From assembly GCA_963811225.1 (NCBI GenBank), contig CAWEQO010000002.1, positions 770,318-834,317 of the forward strand: a stretch of 64,000 nt of DNA. The letters run 5' to 3'. The stretch is from CAWEQO01 sp963811225 (GTDB lineage: Bacteria > Chloroflexota > Anaerolineae > Anaerolineales > Anaerolineaceae). The position numbers and the translations under genes were made by a program. The notes beneath the pieces are model-generated. The model saw nothing but the letters and a program-made list of their open reading frames with translations, did no database searches and had not been told where the DNA came from. Within the stretch, counting starts at the first letter, position 1. Every line of letters starts with the position of its first letter. This document shows, piece after piece, positions 14,570 to 23,127 of the stretch.

Positions 14570-15157
14570 ATGCGCAAGGTCGTTGTATTCACAAACCTCT
14601 CGCTGGACGGCGTGATGCAAGCGCCGGGCAGGCAAGATGAGGACTTGCGAGACGATTTTCCATTCGGCGGTTGGGGTGCGCCCTACGCTGCAATGCAGAG
14701 CCCCGAAATTGGGAACAGCCTGGGAGACACCGGACCCTTATTATTCGGCCGGCGAACCTACCAGGATTTTTATGGGTTCTGGCCAAAGCAGATGGACAGC
14801 CCTTTTCGAGAAATTCTAAACAATAACCAGAAATATGTCGCGTCCCGGACCCTAAAAGAACCGCTGCCGTGGCAAAATTCGATCCTGCTCTCCGGCGAAG
14901 CTACCGATACGGTCGCAGCGTTGAAGGCGCAGCCGGGCAAGGACTTCCTGGTGATGGGCAGCGGCGAACTGGTCCAGTCGCTCATGCAGCATGACCTGGT
15001 CGACCGGTTCGTGCTGCTGATTTACCCGCTCATTTTAGGCCGCGGGCGCCGGCTTTTCCCGGAAGGCAGCCCACATTCAGGACTCCAGCTCCTGAATGCG
15101 AAGCCGACCGCCAATGGAGTGATTGTGGCTACCTACCAACCAGCGCCGGCCGGTTAA
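14570..15157 (+). CDS. dihydrofolate reductase family protein (RibD C-terminal-like)
   Basis: 195 aa from an ATG 5 nt after GGGAGGA. Starts 'RKVVVFTNLSLDGVMQAPG', contains 'GPLLFGRRTYQDF' and 'FLVMGSGELVQSLMQHDLVD', and ends with 'YPLILGRGRRLFPEG'. These are the landmarks of the YwjB/RibD-C type reductases rather than true folate reductases. They bind NADPH; the substrate is unknown. It lies 13 bp upstream of an SRPBCC gene, a frequent pairing in Gram-positive and Chloroflexi stress or resistance loci. Confidence 0.9.
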   Translation: MRKVVVFTNLSLDGVMQAPGRQDEDLRDDFPFGGWGAPYAAMQSPEIGNSLGDTGPLLFGRRTYQDFYGFWPKQMDSPFREILNNNQKYVASRTLKEPLPWQNSILLSGEATDTVAALKAQPGKDFLVMGSGELVQSLMQHDLVDRFVLLIYPLILGRGRRLFPEGSPHSGLQLLNAKPTANGVIVATYQPAPAG

Positions 15158-15169
15158 AAGGAGCATAAG

Positions 15170-15664
15170 ATGACAGACGCTCACGCAGGTAACCGCACGA
15201 AAACCACGAATTTGATCAAGGCTTCCCCGGAAACGCTTTATCGGGCTTTCACGAACCCAGCGGCTTTGGCTGTCTGGCGTGCGCCTGGGGCGATGACCGG
15301 CGAAGTCCATCATTTTGATTACAGAGTGGGGGGAGGGTATCAGATGTCGCTGCGCTATCCCGCATCCGAAAAATCCTCCCAAGGGAAAACAACCGAGAAA
15401 GAGGACCGCTTTTCAGCGAGATTTGTGGAACTTACGCCGCCCAGAAAAATTGTCGAAGCAGTTACTTTCGACTCGCCTGATCCTTCTTTTTCAGGCGAGA
15501 TGATCATGGAAGTCACCCTGGAAGCTGTAGAGGGCGGGACGAACGTAACGATTGAATTTCGGGACATTCCACGTGGCATTCGTCCCGAGGACAATGAGCT
15601 GGGCACACAGTTAGCGCTGGAAAAGCTGGCCCATTATGTCGATCACAGCGATCGGATCCGCTGA
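15170..15664 (+). CDS. SRPBCC (AHSA1-like) family protein
   Basis: 164 aa. Opens with 'TTNLIKASPETLYRAFTNPAALAVW', the usual AHSA1/START-like first helix and strand, followed by 'DYRVGGGYQMSLRYP', 'FVELTPPRKIVEAVTF' and a terminal amphipathic helix. It is a small cytoplasmic ligand-binding fold; the ligand is unknown. A GGAG site sits 9 nt before the ATG, and the gene is co-transcribed with the reductase-like gene. Confidence 0.87.
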   Translation: MTDAHAGNRTKTTNLIKASPETLYRAFTNPAALAVWRAPGAMTGEVHHFDYRVGGGYQMSLRYPASEKSSQGKTTEKEDRFSARFVELTPPRKIVEAVTFDSPDPSFSGEMIMEVTLEAVEGGTNVTIEFRDIPRGIRPEDNELGTQLALEKLAHYVDHSDRIR

Positions 15665-15696
15665 TCAAGGGGGAACGATCAAGACAGTCATTTCCC

Positions 15697-15972
15697 TCTA
15701 CAACCTCTCGCTGCATTCTGCCAGTATTTAAGAGGGCAGGCATACTTTCGCTCCACAAGCTTCCTGAGGAGGACTGTTCTCGCGAGCGGAATCTCTATAC
15801 CGGAGATCAACTCAGTCAGAATATAGACCGCGGAACTGCATAAATCATATTTGGGAACGCTGAAGGGGGTCAGCGGCGCGGTGCTGTATCCGCTGTCGCG
15901 CCCATCATCGATGACCACCACGGAAATATCCTCGCGAATGTGCAGCCCGGCATCTTTGATCGCTTCCATCGG
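15697..15972 (-). pseudogene. duplicated C-terminal fragment of a LacI-family regulator
   Basis: Encodes ~85 residues beginning 'MEAIKDAGLHIREDISVVVI' that match the C-terminus of the LacI gene at 25563-26612 almost residue for residue, including 'SVPKYDL' and 'SSAVYILTELISG'. Similarity runs on at DNA level past the stop codon (shared 'CTCTACAAC'). No start codon, DNA-binding domain or rest of the sugar-binding domain is present. Several substitutions fall at otherwise conserved sites, which points to an old non-functional copy. Confidence 0.8.
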
Positions 15973-16076
15973 GAAAACTCTGCGTAATTTTGACGAGATG
16001 ATTTCAGAGGAACTGCCGATGGCAAAGTACGGCTCTTTTGCTACGATAAGGAGAGGACCGATATCGAAAGAAAGGA

Positions 16077-16448
16077 ATGGAATGGGTAAGCACCTCCGAA
16101 CTCTTAATCGTAGACGACCAGCCGCGCACGCGCCAGAGCTTGCGCGCACTGCTGGCTGCCAGCTTTTATCCTGATGAAATCCTGGAGGCAGAGAATGGTC
16201 TCGACGCGCTGGCTGCCGTGCAAACCGCTTGCCCGGATCTCGTGATCTTAGATGCGAAAATGGCGGTGCTCGACGGGATCGAGGCCACCCGGCGCATCAA
16301 AGCCAATTTCCCCCATGTGAAGGTGCTGGTACTCTCCCTCTATCCTCGCTATCAGGATCAGGCGCTTTCCGCCGGCGCCGACGCATTTCTCACCAAAGAT
16401 GAGCAGCCGGAACGATTGCTGTCCGTGGTGGCGAGCTTGACGGATTAA
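16077..16448 (+). CDS. stand-alone response regulator receiver domain
   Basis: 123 aa. Acidic pair DD at ~14-15, phosphoacceptor in 'DLVILDAKM' (~59), 'LVLSLYP' and the conserved lysine in 'FLTKDEQP' (~107). There is no output domain, so it is a CheY-like single-domain receiver. It precedes by 145 bp a solute-binding protein, histidine kinase and NarL regulator. It may belong to that sensing unit as a phosphate sink or second target. Confidence 0.85.
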   Translation: MEWVSTSELLIVDDQPRTRQSLRALLAASFYPDEILEAENGLDALAAVQTACPDLVILDAKMAVLDGIEATRRIKANFPHVKVLVLSLYPRYQDQALSAGADAFLTKDEQPERLLSVVASLTD

Positions 16449-16593
16449 GAAAAATGATACGAAACGAAACGTGACAAAAATGACGGTTATTAGAGCCTTG
16501 ATAAGGTAGTCTTTGGTGTAGAATAATTCAGAGCATTTTCCAAACAGCATTCAAAGCCAAATTGACATCAAGAGGGGTGAAAGGGTACCTGTA

Positions 16594-17928
16594 TTGAATC
16601 GGATTTCAAGGAGGAGATTCATAAAAGGCATCGGAACGGCTGCAGCAGGCGCTGTTCTGGCTGCCTGCCTGCCCCAGTCCACCAAAACACAGTCTGACCG
16701 ACGAGTTCAACTCGTGTATCAGGATTGGCGCACCAACTGGTTCCCACCCATGGCCCAGCAGCTTTTGCCGGCGTTCCATACGGAGAACCCGAATATCAAC
16801 GTTTTTTATGTCCCCGACCCCGAAAATTTCGAAGAGAAAATGCTGCTCGATCTTCAGTCTGGCACCGCCGCGGATGTGTTCCAGGGCTGCTGCACGCATT
16901 TCCCGGCATGGGCCCAGCAGGGTTATACCCTTGACCTGCGCCCCTTCGTCCAGGCCGACCTGGACCAGGTCACGATCGACGATTGGGACCCGGCCCAGTA
17001 CCAGGCCCTGTTCACCCGAGACGGCCGGCAGTTTGGGCTGCCGAAGTATCACGGCGCGCTGGCGCTGTATTACAACAAAGACCTTTTCGACCGCTACGAT
17101 GTGGCCTACCCGGACGGTTCCTGGACCTACGACGATTACTTGCGGGCCATGCGCCGTTTGACCCACTCTGCCACTGAATATCAGCCGGCGCTGTATGGCA
17201 GCATGTTGGATGTTTCGTGGGATCGGATCCAGGTACACGTCAACAGCTGGGGCGGGCATTTTGTCGACCCGGCCGACCCGACCCACTGCATGATTGGCGA
17301 GCCGGAGGCGCTGGAGGCGCTCGAGTGGCTGCGGGCGCGCATCTGGGACGACAAAGTGATGGCCGCGCTTCCAATGGTCGATTCGCTCGCACCGCCGCAG
17401 GCCTTCATTGAACAGCGGGTAGCGATGATCGAGGATGGCTCCTGGACGCTCAAAGACATCCTGACCCGGGCGAAGTTCCGGGTGGGGGTGGCGCCCTTCC
17501 CGACCGGCCCGGCTCGCAAGGTAACCCTGGCGACCACCGACGGTTTTGGCATCTATGCCGGGACCAAGCATCCTGAGGCGGCCTGGGAACTGCTGAAATT
17601 CCTGATCGGCAAGGAGTATGGTCGGGCGATGGCACGCGCCAACTTTCTGCAGCCGGCCCGGGCCTCGCTCATCGAGGATTGGATCGGATACGTGCGGGAT
17701 GAGTTTCCCGAGCAGGCCGGCGAGATGGATCTAAGCGCCTTCGCCGAGGGCCAGCGCCAGGGCTATTCGGTGGTGGCGGAGGTTTTCGCCAGCATGGGCG
17801 AGGTCAAGTCCATCGCACAGACCGCCTGGGACGAGATCCTCACGCTCGGGCTGGCTCCGGCCGCCTATATTAAGGGGGCTTGCGAACGGATCCAGGCGCT
17901 GCAGATGGAGAGCCGGGATGCGCATTAA
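16594..17928 (+). CDS. extracellular solute-binding protein (family 1), Tat-type lipoprotein
   Basis: 444 aa, TTG start 20 nt after an AGAGGGGTG site. The N-terminus RRRFIKG followed by a hydrophobic stretch and LAAC (Cys25) is a twin-arginine signal with a lipobox. The rest is a carbohydrate-type binding protein: 'LLPAFHTENPNINV', 'LDLQSGTAADVFQG', 'YNKDLFDRYDVAYPDGSWTY' (split here at 20 residues), and 'ATTDGFGIYAGTKHPEAAW'. No permease or ATPase follows. Instead its stop overlaps the start of a membrane histidine kinase, so it probably serves as the ligand-sensing part of a three-component system. Confidence 0.9.
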   Translation: MNRISRRRFIKGIGTAAAGAVLAACLPQSTKTQSDRRVQLVYQDWRTNWFPPMAQQLLPAFHTENPNINVFYVPDPENFEEKMLLDLQSGTAADVFQGCCTHFPAWAQQGYTLDLRPFVQADLDQVTIDDWDPAQYQALFTRDGRQFGLPKYHGALALYYNKDLFDRYDVAYPDGSWTYDDYLRAMRRLTHSATEYQPALYGSMLDVSWDRIQVHVNSWGGHFVDPADPTHCMIGEPEALEALEWLRARIWDDKVMAALPMVDSLAPPQAFIEQRVAMIEDGSWTLKDILTRAKFRVGVAPFPTGPARKVTLATTDGFGIYAGTKHPEAAWELLKFLIGKEYGRAMARANFLQPARASLIEDWIGYVRDEFPEQAGEMDLSAFAEGQRQGYSVVAEVFASMGEVKSIAQTAWDEILTLGLAPAAYIKGACERIQALQMESRDAH

Positions 17929-20213
17929 ATTCACCCGTTCCCGCCTGGGCACGCGCATCCTGATCTGGTCGTTTGTGCCGACCACCATCATCTTGTTTGC
18001 GGTGGCGGTGACCATTTTCTATGCTTACCAGCGCGTGACGGAAGACCTGGTCGTCGGCCGCAACGAGCAGCTCACCCGCCTCTCGGCCCGCCAGTTATCC
18101 GAGGACCTCAACCAGTACGTATCCACCCTGACCGTGCTGACCCGCTCGGCAGACCTGTACTCGGCCAACCCGGCTCGCCAGGCGCAGATCTTACAGCAGT
18201 CGACCAACCAACTGCTGGTGTTCGATGCGGGAGTGCTGGTGCTCGATTCCAGTGGACGGGTGACGGTCGCGCCGACCGAGCAGCCGGATCTCGTCGGCCA
18301 GAACTGGTCCGACAGCAGCTTCTTCCGCCAGATCCTGCGCAGCGGCGGGCAGAGCGGCGAACCGGCTTACTCGAATATTTTGCAGGCCGGGCAGGCGGAC
18401 ATGCAGGTGATTGCGGTGGCCGTGCCGATCTTGAATGCCCAGCAGAACTTCCGTGGGGCGCTGGTGGGTTTGTTCCGTTTGGGCGCCAGCAATTACAGCG
18501 CCTTCTACGGCGGCATTGTCAAGCTGCGGCTGGGGGAGGCGGGCAGCCCGTACCTGGTTGATGGCAACGGCTGGGTGATTTATCACCCGGATGAAACCCA
18601 AATTGGCAGCGACTACCACACCCAGCCGGTGGTGCAGCAGGTGGCGCGCCGCCAGGCGGGTTACCTGCACGCCCGCGACGCATCTGGCCGTGAAACCCTG
18701 GCCAGTTACGCGCCCATCCCCGGCACACCCTGGGGGCTTGTGGATGAGGAGAACTGGAACGACTTGCTGGCTTCCAGCCGCGGCTACGGCCAGTTCTTAA
18801 TGATTTTGCTCGGCCTGGGGATTATCATCCCCACCCTGGTCGTCACGTTTGGCGTGCGCCAGATTACCGAGCCGGTGGCTAAGTTGATCGAAGGCGCGAA
18901 GGAGATCAGCGGCGGTCAGTATGGTCAGCAGATCCACGTGCACACCGGCGACGAACTGGAAGACCTCACCACTCAGTTCAACCGCATGTCGGAAGAGCTG
19001 CGCGAGTCGTACGCCCAACTGGAAGACCGGGTGGCGGCCCGCACGCAGGAACTGGCTACGCTCAACCGGATTGCGGCGGTGGCCAGCCGCTCCCTCAACC
19101 TGGAAGAGGTCATGCATGCCGCCCTGGAGGAAACCATCCAGGCGCTGAAATTGGACCTGGGTGCAGCCTTCAACCTGGAAGAGGACGGCGAGCATTTGCG
19201 CCTGATTACCGGGTGTAATTTGCCGCCCGATTTCCCCTACCATACCCAGGATCGGCCTTATAAGGGAAGCGCGATGGAGATCGCTGCGAATGCAGGGCTG
19301 CCGATGGCCTGGTCTTCAGTAGAATTTCCGGATGTTGCCACACGTGCCTGGCTGGAGAAGGTTGGGGTGAGGCAGGTGATCACCGTGCCGCTGCTGGCCA
19401 AGAGCAAGCTGGTGGGCGTCTTCAACCTCGGCACCCGCCAGATCCACGATCTCAGCCCGGAGGAATGCAGCCTCCTGGCGTCCATCGGCCAGCAGATCGG
19501 TGTCGCAGTTGAGAACACCCACCTGTACCGGCAGGCCGAGGAGACCGCTACCCTGGCCGAGCGCACTCGCCTGGCGCGCGAGCTGCACGATTCGGTCACT
19601 CAGTCGCTGTACAGCGTGACCCTGTTCGCCGAAGCGGCTGCCAGCCAGTTGGCTGCGGATCATCTTCTAATTGCCAGAGAACACCTTGAGGAGCTGCGCG
19701 ACACCGCCCAGGAGGCGCTGCGCGAGATGCGCCTGTTGATCTTCGAGCTGCGACCGCCGTCTTTGGAGCAGAACGGATTAAGCGCCGCTATCCAGGAGCG
19801 GCTGGAGGCGGTCGAGGCGCGGCGGGGGTATCCAGAGCAAGTTCCGGGTCGAAGGTGAGGAGCGCCTGTCTTTGGATGTGCAGAAAGAGCTGTATTTTAT
19901 CGCACAAGAGGCGCTTAACAACGTGCTCAAGCACAGCCGCGCCAGCGAGGTGCATGTTGATCTTCACTATGCGGCCGATGAAGTTTGCCTGGAGGTCTTG
20001 GACAACGGTGTCGGGTTCGACCCGGCACAGGTGCGCCCCGGCGGCATGGGGCTGGAAGGGATGCGCGCTCGGACCCGCCAAATAGAAGGCAGCCTGGCGC
20101 TGGAAAGCCTTCCGGGCGAGGGAACAAAAGTCAGCGTGCAGGTGCCGCTGCGAAAGACCGGAACTTCAAGCCGGGCAGCGGATGAGGAAATGGAGGAAAT
20201 GGATCATGTCTAA
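17918..20213 (+). pseudogene. sensor histidine kinase (Cache-HAMP-GAF-HisKA_3-HATPase), one-base frameshift
   Basis: Joined length ~764 aa. A transmembrane helix (~10-32), an extracellular Cache sensor, a second helix (~293-312), HAMP, a GAF domain (~395-540) and a HisKA_3 dimerisation box with phospho-His in 'ARELHDSVTQSLYS' (~556). The frame then ends at 19858. Skipping one G in the run at 19824-19828 restores 'RRGIQSKFRVEGEERLSLDVQ' (20 of these residues) and continues into the ATPase: 'EALNNVLKHS' (N box) and 'DNGVGFDP' (G1). It overlaps the solute-binding gene upstream and the NarL regulator downstream. I expect an intact gene with a sequencing indel, but a real mutation is possible. Confidence 0.88.
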
Positions 20214-20877
20214 TTTACGGGTGTTGGTATGCGATGATCATGCCATCGTGAGGAAAGGGATTGGCGCGCTGCTGGCGACCCGGCAGGGGATCGAAGTGGT
20301 GGGGGAGGCGGGCAACGGCAGGGAGGCGGTTGCCCAGGCGCGCCAGTTGATGCCGGACGTGATCTTGATGGACCTGGTCATGCCGGAGATGGATGGCATT
20401 GAAGCCATCCAGAAGATCACAGAACAACAGCCGGACGCTCACATCCTGGTGTTGACCAGCTTCGCCGCCGACGACAAGGTCTTCCCGGCCATCAAGGCCG
20501 GTGCGCTTGGCTACCTGTTGAAAGGCTCCGGCCCGGACGAGCTGGTGCAGGCCATCCATCAGGTGGCGCAGGGCGAGCCGTCGCTGGAGCCGAGCATTGC
20601 CCGTAAGGTGCTGCTGGAGCTGAACCGCCCGCCCAAAGCGCCCCCCACCACCGATCCGCTTACCCAGCGCGAGCTGGAAGTGCTGCGCCTGCTGGCCCAG
20701 GGTATGAGCAACCGCGAGATCGCCGACGAGCTGGTGATCCACGAGCGCACCGTCTGCACGCACGTCAGCAGCATCCTCGACAAGCTGCACCTTGCCAGCC
20801 GCACGCAGGCGGCACTGTTCGCGCTGAAAGAGGGCTATGCCTCGTTGGAGGATATCCCGGACGCAGACGAGGTGTAG
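20206..20877 (+). CDS. NarL/FixJ-family response regulator
   Basis: 223 aa. I chose the ATG at 20206 (GAGGAAATG upstream) over one at 20182. Receiver domain with DD (~10-11), phosphoacceptor in 'DVILMDLVMPEMDG' (~54) and K in 'YLLKGS'. C-terminal LuxR HTH 'LTQRELEVLRLLAQGMSNRE' at ~150-170. It overlaps the kinase stop and is its obvious partner, so a signal bound by the upstream lipoprotein would reach DNA through this protein. Confidence 0.95.
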   Translation: MSNLRVLVCDDHAIVRKGIGALLATRQGIEVVGEAGNGREAVAQARQLMPDVILMDLVMPEMDGIEAIQKITEQQPDAHILVLTSFAADDKVFPAIKAGALGYLLKGSGPDELVQAIHQVAQGEPSLEPSIARKVLLELNRPPKAPPTTDPLTQRELEVLRLLAQGMSNREIADELVIHERTVCTHVSSILDKLHLASRTQAALFALKEGYASLEDIPDADEV

Positions 20878-20899
20878 CGGACCGGCGAGCAGCTCAAAA

Positions 20900-20937
20900 C
20901 AGCCGGCCAGCGCAAATTGCGCTGGCTGGCTGTTTTG
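20900..20937 (+). terminator. intrinsic terminator
   Basis: CAGCCGGCCAGCGC pairs with GCGCTGGCTGGCTG (one G-T wobble) around AAATT, followed by TTTTGTT. It closes the sensing operon. Confidence 0.85.
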
Positions 20938-21116
20938 TTGGATACCAGACGCTGAGCACCTCCGTCATCAAAAATGATGAGGGGGATGAAGAGGCAGAAT
21001 CCACAATTTTTATGAATGAATTTGGAAGCTTTCTCCGATGCAAGACCGGCGTCGATTTGATACCCTCAATTACAGAGTGATTACGGAAAAGCGACAATTC
21101 AAAAGGAGAAACCACA

Positions 21117-21515
21117 ATGAAAACCAAAAACTTACTTCGATGGGTTCTGCCGCTGCTGCTGCTCACAGTTTTACTGACGGCTTGCGGACACAGCAGCGTG
21201 GCGCTTGCCATGCGCGAGACGCACATCCTCGACCGGTGGAAGGCGAGCTACTCGTCCTTCACCGGCGTGAAAACGCATACCCTCCAGGCGGATGCCGGGC
21301 AATCCCTGGCGCTGACCTATGATGTGCAGGTGGACGAAGGCACACTCAGCCTGCAAGTCAAGAATGCGGACGGAGAGCTGGTGTGGGAAGAGGTCATGCA
21401 GGTCGCCAGGGCAGATACGGTTAACGTTCCGACGGAACAAACCGGCCGCTACACCATCCTCATCCAAGGCGAGCAAACCAGTGGGAGCTGGGACGTCAAC
21501 TGGCGCTTGCAGTAA
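21117..21515 (+). CDS. small secreted lipoprotein, family unknown
   Basis: 132 aa. Signal peptide with hydrophobic 'WVLPLLLLTVLLTAC' and lipobox Cys23. The mature part is beta-rich: 'SLALTYDVQVDEGTLSLQVK' and 'GRYTILIQGEQTSGSWDVNW', resembling small beta-sandwich proteins in which ligand or polymer binding is common. A GGAG site is 10 nt upstream. It is monocistronic: a terminator precedes it (20900) and another follows (21530). No function is assigned. Confidence 0.8.
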   Translation: MKTKNLLRWVLPLLLLTVLLTACGHSSVALAMRETHILDRWKASYSSFTGVKTHTLQADAGQSLALTYDVQVDEGTLSLQVKNADGELVWEEVMQVARADTVNVPTEQTGRYTILIQGEQTSGSWDVNWRLQ

Positions 21516-21529
21516 AACAAGCCGGGCGT

Positions 21530-21566
21530 GACCAAAAACAGGGCCTCAGTGGCCCTGTTTTTGGTC
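21530..21566 (+). terminator. intrinsic terminator, 16-bp perfect stem
   Basis: GACCAAAAACAGGGCC and its complement around TCAGT. The stem itself carries A5 and T5, so it can work in both directions. Confidence 0.85.
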
Positions 21567-21730
21567 CCATCGGTGCTCTATGCATTTTTGACGAGACTCG
21601 GCAGTTGGAAATGATGAGCCGACTCCCGCCTGGGACATTCATTTTTACCAGGGTAAGTTCTAAGGTTCCTCCGATGTCAAGAACGTTCCAGTTCGCTATT
21701 CTTTAATCAACGAAAAGAGGAGGTGTTGTC

Positions 21731-22411
21731 ATGGGATTAAATCTTGGATTGATGTTGTGGGTAGCCGCCGCCGGACTGCTGGGGTTTGGGGTCAGCGCGC
21801 TGTTTGCAGGGGTGTTGAAGCTCTCGCGGCGGCTGTTCCTGGCGCCGTACGTGCTGCTGTCCGGGGCTTTTCTGGCGGCCTTCACGGTCTTCAATCGAGT
21901 TGATGTGGCTGAGGTCTTGCGCCACAACTGGGTCTGGGGCGCAGCGGCCGGGGTGCTGCTGAGCGTTTACCTGATCACCACCGTGCGCCGCCAGCCCGTG
22001 TCGCAGCAACTGCATGGCGCACAGCTGGCCGGTGACATTGCCTGGGCGGGCCTGGTGTACGGCGTGCTGGACGCTTTGTTCCTCAACGTCATGCCGGTGG
22101 TGGCAGTCTCGATCGGGTTTTCTCAGTTGGGCTGGGCCGGCTCATTGTGGGGCAAGCTGCTGGTCGGCTTCATCGGGCTTCTGTCAAGCTTGCTGGTCAC
22201 GCTGACCTATCACCTGGGTTACCCGGAGTTCCGCAGCCGCCGGGTGCTCCTGGTGCTGGCCGGCAACAGCCTGATCACGCTGGCCTTCCTGCTGAGCGGC
22301 AATCCGTTTGGCAGCATCATCAGTCACACCGCCATGCACGTCGCAGCCGTGATCCAGGGCCCTGAGACCACCATCCAGCTCCCGCCGCATTACCAACCCG
22401 TTCAATTGTGA
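21731..22411 (+). CDS. uncharacterised multi-pass membrane protein
   Basis: 226 aa, ATG 6 nt after GAGGAGGTG. About six hydrophobic segments: ~7-30, 36-58, 70-90, 105-125, 135-160 and 175-195. The loops contain 'RRQPVSQQLHGAQ' and a histidine-bearing C-terminus 'SHTAMHVAAVIQGPETT'. I do not recognise the family. It is followed within ~60 bp by another small membrane protein and then a membrane-anchored hydrolase. Confidence 0.75.
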   Translation: MGLNLGLMLWVAAAGLLGFGVSALFAGVLKLSRRLFLAPYVLLSGAFLAAFTVFNRVDVAEVLRHNWVWGAAAGVLLSVYLITTVRRQPVSQQLHGAQLAGDIAWAGLVYGVLDALFLNVMPVVAVSIGFSQLGWAGSLWGKLLVGFIGLLSSLLVTLTYHLGYPEFRSRRVLLVLAGNSLITLAFLLSGNPFGSIISHTAMHVAAVIQGPETTIQLPPHYQPVQL

Positions 22412-22473
22412 TAATGAAAGCAATCCTCGCAAGGTCTGTTTTGAAGATTTAGAAGATTGGCAAGGAGGCTCGT

Positions 22474-22929
22474 ATGGAAACTATTGTCGCTGCACTGCTC
22501 ATCCTGCATGGTCTGATCACGGCCGGTTTTTCTCTCGGCTGCTTCAAGCCCAGCGCTCCGGTTCGTAACCCAGCCTGGCTGCGCTCGTGGCCGCTGGGCA
22601 TGGGACAATCCTGGCTGCTGACCCGGCTTCGATTGGAACAATCGCCGGCCATAATTCTGTGCGGCTTCCTGTTCCTGGCGAGCGGCCTGGCGCTCATCTC
22701 GGCCGGGTTTGGGCTGCTGGGCTTCGCGATCCCGGCCTCGCTGGCTGCACCGCTGGCTCTGGTAGGAGCGGGTTTGGGCTTCTATTTGCTGCTGCTTTAT
22801 TTTCACCCGTTTTACCTTCTCGGTATGGCGGTCAACGTGCTGCTCGTGGTCGCGGCTTTGCTGGTGCACTGGCCGTCCTTCTTGACCCCCGGGCTTAAGG
22901 TGATCGAATCTGTTCAGTTGATGTTCTAG
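22474..22929 (+). CDS. uncharacterised small membrane protein
   Basis: 151 aa, ATG after CAAGGAGGC. Four hydrophobic segments: ~1-20, 55-80, 84-108 and 115-140. A short hydrophilic loop after the first carries 'PSAPVRNPAWLRSWPLGMGQ'. No conserved catalytic residues are visible. The family is not recognised. Its position between two other membrane-associated genes suggests one transcription unit, although 140 bp with a hairpin separate it from the next gene. Confidence 0.72.
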   Translation: METIVAALLILHGLITAGFSLGCFKPSAPVRNPAWLRSWPLGMGQSWLLTRLRLEQSPAIILCGFLFLASGLALISAGFGLLGFAIPASLAAPLALVGAGLGFYLLLLYFHPFYLLGMAVNVLLVVAALLVHWPSFLTPGLKVIESVQLMF

Positions 22930-23019
22930 TACGGGTTGGACCTGACGTACATTGCGAGCCCAAGTTTCGTTGAAATGCGAATTGACATGGCGGAATCGAC
23001 GCAAAATGCTTTTGAAGAA

Positions 23020-23050
23020 CAGGCAGTATCGAAAAATAAACCACTGCCTG
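23020..23050 (+). other. hairpin CAGGCAGT/ACTGCCTG
   Basis: 8-bp stem with a 15-nt loop between two genes, similar in sequence to the stem at 8679-8731. A weak terminator or a shared regulatory element. Confidence 0.3.
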
Positions 23051-23127
23051 AGCAATTATAAAATTTTAAGATGGAGGCTTCATTGGATAAAAAAGTTATA
23101 AAGGGAACCGGTCGAGGAGGCAGGGGC

